NCBI GenBank assembly: GCA_026936335.1
Contig: JAPMXV010000034.1
Coordinates: 1-64,000 of the forward strand
Length of the DNA stretch: 64,000 nt
Origin: Mantamonas sphyraenae
Taxonomy: Eukaryota > CRuMs > Mantamonadidae
Direction: 5' to 3'
Part shown: positions 42,201-55,211 of the stretch, one piece after another
Layout of the letters: the number at the start of each line of letters is the position of its first letter
Position numbering within the stretch: position 1 is the stretch's first letter
Program-made: the position numbers and the translations under genes
The notes under the pieces: generated by a model
Database searches by the model: none
Told to the model about the DNA's origin: nothing
What the model saw: the letters and a program-made list of their open reading frames with translations, nothing else

Positions 42201-45200
42201 GTTCACCCCGTCTTTCCCGCGGCTGCAAACAGGCAGTCTGTGTCGCAGGTTCTCAGTGCCTCGCAGGGCACATACCTGATAAGCTACAACGCCACTGTGT
42301 CTGGTACCTACTCACTGTCCATTGGCACCGGTCCCTCTGCCCCGGGCCAGGCCATCAAGGGGATGCCGCGTTCCCTTGTCGTCTCCCCCGACGTCGTGTT
42401 TGCGCCTCGCACCCTGGCCTATGGTCTACGCAACAGCATTGCTGGTGAATTTGTCAACTTCACAGTACAGGCGCGCGATCGCTTTGACAACAACCGCACC
42501 ACCTTTGGCCAGGTTGCCTTTGTTGCCACCATGGTCCACCAGACGCAAGCAGTGCAGCTCAACGCCACCATCACGGCGGACAGTGGCGCACGCTATCGCA
42601 TGGCCTACAATGCAACCGTCGCCGGTGCGTACAAGCTCGGTGTTCGCATTGCAGACGTGCACATTTTGGCCAGTCCGTTTGACACCCTCGTGCAACCAGG
42701 CCCAACGTTTGTCTCGGGATCAAACACACCCCTGTATGGCAACGGCACTGTGCGAGCCGTCGCTGGAGAGTGGTCTGTGTTCACCATCCAGGCTCGCGAT
42801 GCCTTTGGCAACAACCGCACCGTTTCGGACGACACCGTGCACTTCAACGTGTCCTTTGTGCCTGTCACCACGAATTCTCCCAACTACCTCTCGCTTAGCG
42901 ATAGGTATCTCATTCCCGGACCCGCGCTCACAGGCACGTACATCGTGCATATGCTGCCGCGTGCCGCCGTGCCACACACCGTCTCTCTGACAATCAACGG
43001 CGTCTCTCTGCCCGATTTTGTCCTTCCCACCGATCCTGCCGCAGCGGATGCCACCGAAACCCTCGTGCTTGGCTCCCTCGATTCGTTGGCTGGCCAGGGA
43101 GGGTCGGCACTTGTCCAAACGCGCGATCGTTTCCAGAACAACCGCACAGGGCATTTGGACACCCTCGTGGGATCGCTCCTACACACGACAGCCAACTACT
43201 CCGTTGTGGCCAGTTTGACTGCCGACGCCGGTTCCAACGGCAGGTACGTCCTGGCCTACAACGCAACGCTCGCCGGCACGTACACACTCTCGCTCACTGT
43301 CAACGGTGCCAACGTGACGGCACAACCAGCCATCACTGTTCTTCCCTTTGTCACCCATGCCGCTACTTCGCTCCCATACGGCGACGGCCTGATCCAATCG
43401 ATCGCTGGCAACCTTGCAACCTTTGAGCTGCAAGCCCGTGACGCCTTTTTCAACAACCGTACGGAACGCACCGACTCGGTGGTCGTCACCGTCACCCATC
43501 AGACCCGAGTCATCCCTGTGGGTGTGCAGCCGAGTGTCAGCGGAGTCAACAACACCATCGCCGGCCGCTACTCGGTCAACTACAACGCTACCGTCAGCGG
43601 CAATTACACTCTTTCCGTGACGCTCAATGGCGCACACGTGATTGGCTCGCCCTATCGGGTGCTGGTTTCCCCAAACAGCATTGAACCAAGCACCAGCGTC
43701 ATGTTTGGTCCAAACACAAACGCAGCCGTGGCCGGTGAAGCCTCCGTTTTCTTTGTGCAAGCACGTGACCGGTTCGAGAACAACCGAACACTTGCTGACG
43801 ACACATTTTCCGTCCAGATCGTGCAGCAGTCGGGTGCTCCGCCTGCAGCGGCCCCGTTCAGCCTCGCAGTGGAGGAGGCAGTCTCGGCCACATTTCGGGT
43901 GACATACAACGCAACAGTGGTTTCCGTGTCCAGCTTGGGCACGAACGAGACTTTGTACAACGTGCGCGTCAGCGTGTTGCGCCCTACTGCGTGTGTGCCA
44001 CGAATGCGACATCCAACTGCACGTACCCGACATCCATTGCAAACAGCCCGCAGCTGCTCAATGTCCAACCAGCAATTCTCAGCCACGAGACAACCACGGC
44101 CGAGTTGCTGGTGCCCAGTACGCGCACAGCCGGCGAATCGACCCGAGTTGCTGTCACCGTGCGCGACCGCTTTGGCAATGTTCGTCTGCCCGCCGAGTTT
44201 GCAGATGTTCTCATGGTCTACGCCTCGCCGGATCGCACGGACTACACCAACGCTACAGCCACCGAGATTGCTGCCGAGCCCCTGCGACGCGTGTTTGATT
44301 TCAACGTCACACTTGCGGCCAACTACACTTTGTTCGTGCGTCACCTGGGGCAGAATGTGGGTGGTTCGCCCACTCCCTTCCTCGTGCAGCCATCGACTAC
44401 ATTCGCAGGTACCAGTACTCTCCAGGCAATCCAGACCAACACCGTCGGAAACGGTGGAGTCTTCCAGCTGCAAGCTCGCGATGCCTTTGGCAACCACCAG
44501 AAGGCCACAGTGTTGAACAACTTCACCGTGGAGCTTCGACTCGGCAGTGGCATCACTGTCGCCACCACCATTCAGCCCTCCAACACTGTGGGTGACAATG
44601 GCCTTTACTTTGTGTCTTACCCGGTGGTGACCATTGCAGGAAACTACAGCGTCACCGCAGTCACCACTGCGGGTGCAACGCCTTTGTTTGGGACGCCATA
44701 CCAACTGGTTATGAACCCAGAGGCCACGAACATCAACGAGACGGTCCTGTATGGCCAGGGTCTTTCATCCGCAGTTGCCGGCGTCTACGGCGAGTTTGTT
44801 ATTCAGGCCCGCGATGTCTACCAAAACAACCGCACGACCACGACCGACACATACACCGTGCGGTTGGTTCTTGGTACCACCACGGTGTTTGGCTCGGCCT
44901 CGGCGCACCCGACGCTGCCGGGGGCCTATGCCGTCAAGTACAATGCAACCATCGCGGGCGCATACACCATGACGGTGACCGACGGCGCTCTGCAGGCCGT
45001 GCCCCAATCGCCCTTTTCCGTCACAGTGCAGCCCAACGTGCCGCACCCCGGAACAAGCAGTCCGACTGGTGAAGGATCGCGCATCTGGGCGGTGGATTCC
45101 CAAGCCAACTTCCGGATCATCATTCGCGATTCGTTTTTCAACGTGCGTACACAGGCCGGTCTGCTCTTTAATGCCTATCTCATTGCACCAAGCACCGCAC

Positions 45201-48200
45201 GTATTGACGTCGCGTTTACTGAGGACCCAGCGGGAGCGTACACGGGCAGGTACCTCCCGCGCGAAGTCGGCAATCACACCATGCATGTCTCTCTCAACAA
45301 CCAAACACTGTACCAGTCGCCGTATCGTGTTGATGTGGTGGGTGCCGTCAACATCACCTCGTTCTCGCCGGTGTCCGGGCCGAACTCGGGTGACACCCGC
45401 ATCACCATCTACGGAGATAACTTTGTGGACTCAACCGACCTGAAAGCATACGTTGGTGGGGAAGCATGTCGCAGCACCATCTATGCTTCCCGCAATGGAT
45501 TGTGTGTATCAGCGGGGCAGGTACCGCAAACGACTTGAAGAACGTCACCGTCACCAACAATGCTCAAAACTTCACCACTGCCGCGAGCACATTCAAGTAT
45601 TACACGCCATCTACGGTGACCCGATTCAACCCCGAGACGGCCATCATCTATGGTCGCTCGGTGATCACCATCTTCGGCACGAACTTCCTGGACACGCCCG
45701 AGCTCAAGTGCATCTTTGGCACAACGGAAGCGGAAATCACCCAACTTCCGGTGACATATGTTTCGGCAACCAAGATGGAGTGTCGCACTCCTGCGCATGC
45801 CATTGGCCCGGTCAATGTCGGTGTCGCCAACAACGGCCAACAGTTTCAGTATCAACCGGCCAAGACGGACCTACCCGAGTTCCGCTTCTTTGAGCCCTTC
45901 TCGCCCATGTGTCGAACAGCAGGCGAGCTGGAGGTCGGGGTGGCCACGCGTACGAGTCTGGGTATCGAGTATCTGCCCAACGTGGCCATCAACGCCACCG
46001 TCAACACAAGCACTCTCGTGGGCGACGGTCTTTTCCCGTTGGGAATCGTCGACGGCGACCGCTGCTGCGACCAGACTCTGGAGAACCAGGGTATCAAGTG
46101 CGGTGTGTCTTTTCCAACCAACATCACGGGCAACGTGGTCGTGGACATTACGCTCGACCGGCAGGCGTTTGTCAACGAGTTTGTCACGGCGTGGTTCAAA
46201 CCCTGTCAAAACCAGCCCCCGTTGTTTGACATCCAACTGTTCAATCTCACCACCAACGACTTTTCGCCACTCATCACGCGTGTCACCAAGGCTGGCGTGG
46301 CATCCACTTCGCAACAGCGTCCCTGTTTCTTTATCCCCTCTGACAAAGACGATGTGTCGCTGTGCATCGATTTCATGGCCACCGAGGTGCGTTCGAATCG
46401 CTTCCGCTTGACATTCAACAACAGTGTCGATGCGATGAATCTCCAGGCCGGGACCGAGGTCGCGGGCAACCTCTTTGAGTTTGAGGTCCACGGCGTGTTT
46501 GTGGACACCCCCGAGTTCCTCGCATTCCAACAGGATCTGTCCACAGTGTCTAACCTCACAGCGGCCGAGCTCGTGCCAGTGCCCACCGTCAGCCTGTACA
46601 CGCTCAACCACCAGCGCGAGAGCCTCTTTACGAACGACACAACGACCCGTGTGGCCTATTTCAATGTCACCCGCCTCGGATCAACTAGCTCAAACCTGGC
46701 TTCGTCCCTTACCGGCTCGTTCAATGTGTCCTTCGTGGGCGGTGTGGCCAACTTTTCCGACCTCGTGTTTGTGCAACCCGTGGCAGACACGTACACGTTT
46801 ACCTACTACACGGACAACAACCTGGTGGTGGTGAACACTACCGTGCGCGTCGTGATTGGGCCAGCAGTGTATCTGCGTTTGGACTCGGGCAACGGCCAGT
46901 CGTGGCTGTCAGCCAAAACCGTGCAGCTGTCCGCCATTTCACTGTCCCTCATGGACGGTGGAAACAACTTTTTGGGCTCCACAGACACGGGCCATCAGGT
47001 CAACGCAACTGTGGACAAGACACTGCAGTCGTTCAGTGGCAACAGCGTGGTCAGCTCCAACGGCGTGGCCACCTTTGCCAACATCTCCTTTGTGCGACCT
47101 GTGCGCGACACGTACACTCTGACCTTCAGTATTCCTGGAGTACGTAATGTGTCGGCAACGTTCACCATCACCGAAGGTCTTCCAGACTCGCTTGTCGTGC
47201 AGTCGACGTTTGCTGCCGCCATCTTTTCGTCCACAAACACCACTGTCAGCACTGTGTCCATTCGTGTATTGGACGCAGGAGGCCAGCTGTCCACCCTCAA
47301 CGCACTCGGCACGCCTGTAACCGCGACAGTGGTCAATGGGTCGACCGGGCCGAATGCAGCGGTGTTCACAGGCCAGACCACACGCACGCCCGTGGCCGGC
47401 ATCGTCACGTTCCCACAAGGGACTGTGTTCATGCAAAACACGCGCTTCGGCAACTATTTGGTGTCATTCACTGCGGCTGGGTTGGCAAACACAAGTACGG
47501 TGCTCACTGTCAACATCGGCACGCCGATTGTCATGAAACTGGACAGTGCTCCTGTGGTCAGCTACCAATCCGTGCCCACCGTGATCGTACAACCCGTGGT
47601 GCTGAAGGGCTACGACGCTGGTGACACCTTTGTCGGCGCGGCAGACTCTGTGCTGCGCACCGCGACCGTGGCGCCCGTGTCCAACAGCACGGGCCTGCAG
47701 CTCGTGGGCCAGACCACGGTCAACATGACTTTTGGCGTGGCGAACTTTTCGCAGCTGCAACTACTGGCCCCCGTGATAGGTGTGTACGAGTTCGAATTTG
47801 CTGTTTCGGGTCTCACCAAGGTGCGCTTGAACCTAACGGTGACTGTGGGTCCCGTGCATCGCTTGGTGCTGCGTACCAACAGCTCTATCACAACCACAAC
47901 CAAGGTGTTGGACACTCTACCCACCGTGCGCATCCAGGCCATCGATGCCGGAGGCACGTTTGTCGGCGGTTCGGACGTGGCCAACCGTACTATTGTGGCC
48001 TCGTTGGACAAGCGCCCGCAAACCCTGCAAACCGCAGGTGCCACTGCATTTATGATCAACGGGACGGTGGAGTTTTCGTCGCTGCAGCTTGTACGTGCGC
48101 TGCAAGACTCGTACACGGTGAACTTCACCACACCCGGACTCAACGTCATCCAGGTTGTGGTCAATGTCAGCATTGGAAGCCCTTTCCGCCTGACTGTCAA

Positions 48201-51200
48201 TACCACATCCAATGCGGTGTACCGCTCGTCAGCCAGCAGCGCCATTGCCCCGATTGCGATGAAGGTGCTCGATCCGGCCGACCAGGTGGTCACTGACGCA
48301 GCCGCTACAGGCTTGAACGCAGGTGTGCTGCAGTTCAACGCAACGTTGAGTCTTTCTGGGACGTATGTCGCGGTTCTGACGTCTGCCACGCGTGTTTTCA
48401 ATGATATTGCTCTTGTGAAGCCAAAGATCGGTTCCTATGTGTTCGTGTTGGGTGGTACGGGCTTGTTGAACGCGACTGTGCAGTTCAGCGTCGTGCAGGG
48501 CGAGCCACACCGACTGGCCATCACGTCGGCTGCGGCTGTGGAGTACCCGGCCCAACCCGTTGTGTCTGTGCAAGCGGTGACGGCAGACGTGTTTGACGTG
48601 GCGGACAACTTTGCAAGTGATGCTTCTGGTTTGCAAATCGAGGCGGTGGTGACAGCGCCGGCTTTGTCGTTCACCTCGCCAACGTTTAGCGGCGTGGTCC
48701 AGGCAGGGCGCATCAACATGACCAACCTGCAGCTAAGCAAGCCGCTGAATGGCACGTACGTGGTAACGCTTACGTCGCCAAACATCACCGGTGCTTCGGA
48801 CACAACCTTCCTCTTTGTGCGCCCTGGTCCTGCGGTCGAGTTTACGGCAGTTGCACAGTCACCCGGACCTTTCCCGAGCAAGGCGTTGACGCAGCTTACC
48901 AACATCACTGTGCGTGTGTTGGATATCAACGGTGATCTTGTGCCCCCGCAATTCGCTGTAAACGGACGCGTGGCTACAATCTCGCTCGTTTCGACGCCGG
49001 TTAACGTGACCACGCAGTTGCTGGGTACGTTGACGCAGCCCGTAAACGGGTCAACCGCGCAGTTCGACGACCTGCAGTTCACCTCACCCGTAGCTGGTGT
49101 GTATGGCCTGCGCATCGATTCGACCGGGCTTGATTCCGTGTCTGTGAATGTGAATGTGTCCATCGGGCCCGCGGTGAAGCTGGTGCGCGTCTCGCCGCTT
49201 CCTGGCGCCGAACCCGTGTTGCAGTCCCTGCGAACTGTGTCCGTGCCGTCCATCACCCTTCGGGCAGTCGACGCAGGTGGCTCATTCGTTGGTGCCACCG
49301 ACACAGAGAGCCGTGTCGTAAATGCCACAAGCGATACAACCTCGTTTGGGGGAACCACGAGCGTGACGATGCAAAACGGCGATGTCGTGTTTTCTGGGCT
49401 GACGTTTGTGCGGCCTCGCAACGCCACATACTCGCTTGTGTTTGCCACGCCGGGACTCGTCAACCATAGCATGAGTGTGGTTATTGTCACGGGCCCGCCC
49501 GACGCGTTGTTCATCGAGACAACGACATTGGCCTCTGTGGCTTCGGCGGACCAGTCGCCGATTCCGTCGCTGCGCTTGATTACTCTCGATGCCGGAGGAG
49601 GATTTACCACGCTGACGTCGAGCAACGATACCGTGCATGTGTCTGCAAATGGAACCGTGGCGCTGCTGGGTAACCGCACGGTGTCGTTTGACAAGGGTGA
49701 AGCTGTGTTTGTCGACCTCCGCTTGAGTGCGCCTCCCAAGGGTGTGTATGCGCTGACGTTCAACAGTTCCGGTCTTGCTGGCGAGTTGGTGTTTGTGCCT
49801 GTGGTTGTGGGCTCGCCCGTGCGCCTGATCGTGCCCGTGGCGTTGCAGAGGCAGGTCCAACGGTCTTTGGCGACGGTACAGGTGTCCACAGTGACTGTGC
49901 AGTCTTTGGATGCGGGTGGGAACCTTGTCGGAGCCCAGGACGCGGTTTCGCGCACTCTAAGCGTTCGCACGACCAACCAGTCTGCATTGTCCACTGTTTC
50001 TGGTGCCAGCAACTACACGATGACGAGCGGCAACGCCAGTGTGGACTCTGTGCAGCTTCTGAAGCCCAGCAACGGCCTGTACCAGTTTGAGATCTCGTCG
50101 CAGGGTTTGCAGTCGGCGTCGTTTGACGTGCAGATTATCACTGGTCCCCCGGCCACCTTGGTCCTTGGTTCAGTGGCCCAACAGTCTCACCCATCCGTGG
50201 AGACGGTTCGTGTTGACGACATTGTGGTGCGCGCGATCGACAGTGGAGGCTCGTTTGTGGGTAGTACCGACTCGCAGGTGCGGCCTGTGCGCGTGTGGTC
50301 GCCTCAGATTCAGTTTGAAGGCACTCTCGTGTACCAGATGGAGAATGGCACCACAGTGCTGAACGACTTGCAGCTGCGCAGACCCGTGGTCGGAAGTTAC
50401 CGCTTGGACATCTCCTCGCCGGGTATGACGAACACGAGTGTGCTGGTGAACGTGACAATCGGTCCCGTGGCTACTCTGCAGCTGTCGAGTGCATGGAACG
50501 GCACCTTCCAGAGCAACCTGAGCGTTCAGTTGGACAGCATTTCGTTGCGGGCCCTCGATATTGGTGGCACCTTTGTGCAGAGCAGCGACGACGCTACGCA
50601 ACGCCGAGTTGAGCTGAGCATCCCTTCATTGAATGTGGTTGGCTCCGCCACACGTGTGATGAGCCAAGGCACCGTTTTGTTTGACGACATCCGCTTGCTG
50701 AAGCCCGTGCAAGGCACGTATCAGCTTGTGTTGAGCAGTGCGGGACTGGCCAACATCACACTGCCCATTGTGATTGTGCAGGGACCACCGCTGACTCTGG
50801 TCGCAGTTCCTCACACCACCACGCCGTACAAGACGGCCGATCTTGTACCGCTGCAGCCAGTGCAGGTGCGAACCACGGATGCCGGTGGGTTGTTTTCAAA
50901 GGTGCCTCCGCTGAACCCGGTGCTCAGCGTGGGCGTGGATCCCTCCTCGCCCGCGCTTACTCTGCAAGGCACGTTGAACGCCAACGTCGTGGCTGGCGTG
51001 GCCACTTTCAACAACCTGCAATTGGTACGCCCGCGCTCATACGGCGCGAACGTGAACGAATCGTTCTACACGCTGAGAATAACCGGTGACGGTCTGGAGT
51101 CCACTTCGGTGCGCCTCTACATTGCCATTGGTGAGCCACAGACGATGCAACTGAGTGCAAGCGTCAACTTGTTCTACCCGTGTGTGCAAAGGACGAAGCT

Positions 51201-54200
51201 GGCCGACGTTACCTTGCGTCTGTTGGATGCGGCTGGAGTCTTTGTGGGCGCTACAGACCAGGCCAACCGCACGCTGGTGGCCTCATTGCGCAACTACACC
51301 CTCGCGAACAGTCCGTTGGAGGTTGCAGGGACGCAGGTGGACGTCAAGGATGGACAGGGTGTGTTCGGCAACCTTGTGCTGACCGCCCCCAAGGTGGGCT
51401 TCTACACTGTGGACGTCACACTTGCAGGCATTCCATCTCGTTCTGTGCAATTCCGTGTGACCCCCGGCACGCCGTTGCGCCTCACTGTCATTTCGCCGCA
51501 GAATGTGACTGTTCCTTCGCTTGCGCAGTCCAACCTGCCGACCATCACATTGGGCGAGCTGGATGCAGGCGAGAATCTGGTGGGGAAGGAAGACACGCTG
51601 ACACGTATCATCGTGGCGTCTGTGGCCCAGTCGGCCGGTGGCATTGGTCTCAATCAAGAGGCTCTGCCGACCGTGCTGATGGGCGGTGCAACCAGGCTGG
51701 AGATGGTGTCGGGCAACGTTCAGTTCACCACATTGAACCTGTTGAACCCGAAGCAAGGAAGGCATGTGATCCGGTTTGACCACGTGATTCTGCAGAGTGT
51801 GGACAAGCTGCGCGACGTCAGTCTGAACGTGGAGGTCACCCTGGGTGCAGCCGCTTCTCTTCGCGTGGAAGGAAGCGCAAATCTGACGGTGTCGTACACT
51901 GGCAACGGTTTGGGTCGTGTTGATCTGCCCACTGTGGTCATTGTGCTCGCCGATGCTGGTGGCAACGTGGCATCTGAACCTGGTTCGCGCCTTGTTTCCG
52001 TCAATGTGACGCAAGGAGGTGCGGGCACAGCAGCAGCCACATCAGCAGGCGTTCTGGTCGGCAAGTTTACCGCTTCGCTCGTGGCCAGGTCAGTGTTGCT
52101 GCCCGGCTCGGTGATCACGCGCCCTACCGCCTTTGATGCAACGCGTCAGTCGATTGTGGCTGTGTTTGACACGCTGCGCCTTACGCCGCAGGTGGGCGAG
52201 TATGGGTTCCGCTTCTACAGCCCTGGCCTGGAGTCGATCGACATGTACATCCAGGTGCGCGCAGGTCCACCTGCGCAATTGCGTCTGGTGCAGGATTTCC
52301 GCCAGACCATTGACAACAGTGAGCCGCGACTGCCGTTGCCCATGGTGGTGGATATTTTGGACGATGTCAACAACATTGTGCCGCTGAACACTGGCGCGAG
52401 TGGTGTGTCTGTGACGTTGGAGCTGGACAAGCTCCCGCGCGAAAACCAAGCTGGAGTCAACGTGACCATTGTGCAAGGGCGCATGACCATCGCCAACATC
52501 CCGTTTGTTGGCCGTCGTGGCTCTGCGTATCCGCCCAGTCTTGTGCTGCTGGTGGACAGTACGCGCGTTTTTGCGCGCACATACGACAACCAAAACGTGA
52601 CTGTGATCCCGTGTAGTGATTCCACGGAGCCGAACTCGGAAACTGGTTGCCGCTGCCGCGCTGGTTTCCGCCAAACCGGCACTGGAACGGACGGCAGTCC
52701 CGTTTGCATTGAATGCCAGAACGGCGAGTACCAGTCTCAGCCTGGAGAGAGCGTGTGCCTCAAGTGCTCAGCCAACAGTGACACGGGCGGACTGGTGGGT
52801 TCCATCTCTCTCGACGCGTGCATCTGCAAGGAAAACTTCTACTCGCTGACGGGCAGGGACTCGGATTGCGTAAAGTGCCCCAGCGGTGCGGTGTGCACAC
52901 AAGGGACGCCCATCCAGCCGAACCCGGGCTACTACCGTTTTGACGCCAGCTCGCCCGATTCTGTGTTCGAATGCCCCAATGTGGAGGCGTGCCGAGGCGG
53001 TGCCAACTCGACTTGCTCAAAGGGCTACAAGGGCCCGCTGTGCTCTGTGTGTGAGGAAGGCTACGGTCGATTCGGCCAGACTTGCCTGATTTTGCACCAA
53101 CGACGACACACAGTGGGGTCTGATGGGAGCCAGTGCGTTTGCGGTGATTGTTGTGTTTGCGCTGTTTGTGCGCTCCGCCACAGGCCGCAAGTCCAAACTG
53201 TCCATCATCTTCAAGATTCTGCTGAACTACCTGCAGGTGTTGGCCATGGTGGGCGAGTTCCAGCTCAAGTGGTCGCGTGAAGTGACCAACATGTTTCAGT
53301 TCCAGGCGTTGACCCTGATTTCTCTCGATGTGCACCCGATCCAGTGCACGTTGCGGCTGGACTTTTACGAGCGCTACTACGTGACCATTGCATCCGTACT
53401 GCTTGTGATGATTGTGCCTGCCGTGTTTCTGGTGATCCTGTATCTGGTGGTGGCCAAGATCATGCCGTTGGCCGGCAACCGCGCCACGCTGGAGAACTGG
53501 GTTTCCGACATGGAGAGCTTTCAACACCAGGAGGTGGCGGTGGATTACCGTACACAAGGTGTGAAGCGACGCAAGAAGCGACCGGGAGTAGGTGGCCAGC
53601 CGTCAAGCGAAGACGAGCCTGCACGCCTCTCACGCACCGATAGCACCGACTCAGACCGCATGAGCGTTTACATGAACGACTCCTCCCTGCTGGCGGCAGC
53701 GCTGAAGCGAGAGGGGGCGCGTGTGGAAAAAGAAAAGGCCGAGGCTGCCCGCACGGCTGCTGCTGCAGGGGACCAGGACGACGACGGTGAAGATGGCAAG
53801 AAGGAAGAGGCGGCCAATTCTGTGGTAAGGCAACACAAGACCTGGAACGGCAAGGTGATCGACATCTACGAACGTCAGACTGGCGAGTGGCGCCCTCGCC
53901 TTCGCTCGGCAGAGGAGCTGCTGCGTTTGCGCCTGTTCAACTTTTACGTGATCATCAACCTGGTGTTTTTCATTCTGTCCCACCCGGGTCTGTCCAAGGT
54001 GACGCTTCAGGTGTTTGACTGCGTGGATTTCGGCAACAGGGTGGACTTTTTTGTGAGCAGCGACATGTCCATTTCATGCAAGGATCCGGAGTACATTGCG
54101 TTCAGCACCCAGGTCGCGCTGCCGGTGTTGATTGTGTATTGCATTGGCGGCCTGGTGGCCGTGGCATACACGCTCTTCAGCAACCGATACTACTTGACGA

Positions 54201-55156
54201 CGCCTCGGGCGATTGCTCGATTCCGCTTCCTGTACGACGGATACCAAGGCAAGCGCTTCTACTGGGAGATCCTCATCATTCTGCGCAAGCTGTTCATTGT
54301 GGCCACGAGTGTGTTTGCCCGTTACACGCCCCTGCTGCAGTTGTATCTTGGGTTGTGGCTGACCCTGGGAGCGCTTGTGCTGCACATGTACGGTCGTCCC
54401 TTCAGCTCGCGCGTAGCAACCAACTTGGAGACGCTTGCGCTCAGTGCGACGTCCATCACCCTGCTGAGTGGCATGTTGTTCTACTCGGGCGACGAGATGG
54501 ACTTTGTCACGGGCTTCCTGCTGTCGTGGATTCTCGTTGTCCTCAACTTCCTCGTGGTGGCAGTCATCATTGCCATGAGCACGGGTGTGGCGGCCAAGAT
54601 CGTGGCTGCACGTTTGCGCAAGGATGACGAGGAAGAGGAAGAGCGCGTGTTTGTGGCAACCACAGCCATGGCTGGCTTCGATGCACAGGCGTTCCTGATG
54701 AACAAGCGTGCATCGGTTGCTCCTGGAGCACGAATGGGCAGGCGTGACAGCGTGGTTGAGCGTATGCGCAGCGACTCCTCTGCGTCGGACATGACCGCGC
54801 AGCTGCCATCATCGCTCTCCCCAATGCGACCAAGAACGCTGTCCACGAGTGTAGACAGTGCTCCGTCTGTATTTACGACAGAGGCGGAAGAGGAAGATAT
54901 GGAAGAGGAGGAGACCGTTCAACAGTTTGTTTTTGTTGAGGAGGACGCCGAGGAGACGGACGAGGCACGTGAAGAGCGGCTCAAGATGGAAAAGCGACGG
55001 GCTAGGCGCAAGGCCAAGAAACAGGCGCTGGAAGAGGCGGTCAGTGCCTCGGTGGAGAGTGACACGCTGACGACAGAGGTTGTCAGCGAGTCTGTGGAGA
55101 GTGAGGCGCCTGTGCGTGAAGGAGAGGGTGAGGAGAGCACTGCGGCGTTCCTGTAG
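36249..55156 (+). CDS. Giant surface protein: signal peptide, LamG-like, 24 filamin-type repeats, IPT/TIG, 17 Asp-Ala-Gly-Gly repeats, Cys-rich module, multi-pass membrane domain
   Basis: Exons 36249-36651, 36785-36994 and 37096-55156; about 6,224 residues if three one-base breaks are bridged. A signal peptide (MRHLFVIAIVLGAFCVAVTRG) is followed by a LamG-like domain and one cadherin-like domain, then 24 Ig-like filamin-type repeats (37.57-45.34 kb) each centred on xRDxFxNNRT. Two IPT/TIG domains, a Cys-containing linker and 17 repeats of a second kind with a LDAGGxFVG core (46.86-52.6 kb) come next, then a Cys-rich EGF/GCC2-GCC3-like module. At least seven hydrophobic helices follow from 53.12 kb, including WEILIILRKLFIVA, then an acidic cytosolic tail. 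Frame breaks lie near CCC 43982-43984, GGGG 45514-45517 and TTTT 53090-53093; each heals by one base in the run. Likely an adhesion or mechanosensory receptor (inference). Filamin repeats are normally cytosolic, so an ectodomain full of them is odd. Confidence 0.8.
38214..40769 (+). repeat. Four near-identical tandem copies of a 639-base unit (two filamin-type repeats each)
   Basis: Units start at 38214, 38853, 39492 and 40131, exactly 639 bases (213 codons) apart. They differ by only a handful of substitutions, for example an Ile to Ser codon in unit 3 near 39540 and CGTACA/CATACA near 38460-39100. Surrounding repeats of the same gene are far more diverged, so these copies are recent or homogenised by gene conversion. 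Exact copy number in the genome may be underestimated by assembly. Confidence 0.97.
46860..52600 (+). repeat. Diverged tandem protein repeats with LDAGG core
   Basis: About 17 repeats of roughly 340 bases (110-120 residues) share the pattern V-x-LDAGGxFVG-x-TD, a middle VxFxxLxLxxPxxGxYxLxFxSxGL strand pair and a linking VxxGxPxxL. Examples of the core are IQAIDAGGTFVGGSD, LRAVDAGGSFVGATD and LRLLDAAGVFVGATD. They look like an all-beta Ig-like module distinct from the filamin-type set. I do not recognise a named family. Divergence between copies is high, unlike 38214-40769. Confidence 0.8.
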
Positions 55157-55211
55157 GTGGAGTGCGCGCGTGGAAGCAATTGAAAGTTTGCTTTGAAACC
55201 CAAAGACCACC

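Noticed and set aside
43940-44000. A short intron explaining the first frame break of the giant gene
   Set aside because: No GT-AG pair of 50 or more bases joins the two frames without deleting conserved repeat residues; a missing base in CCC fits better.
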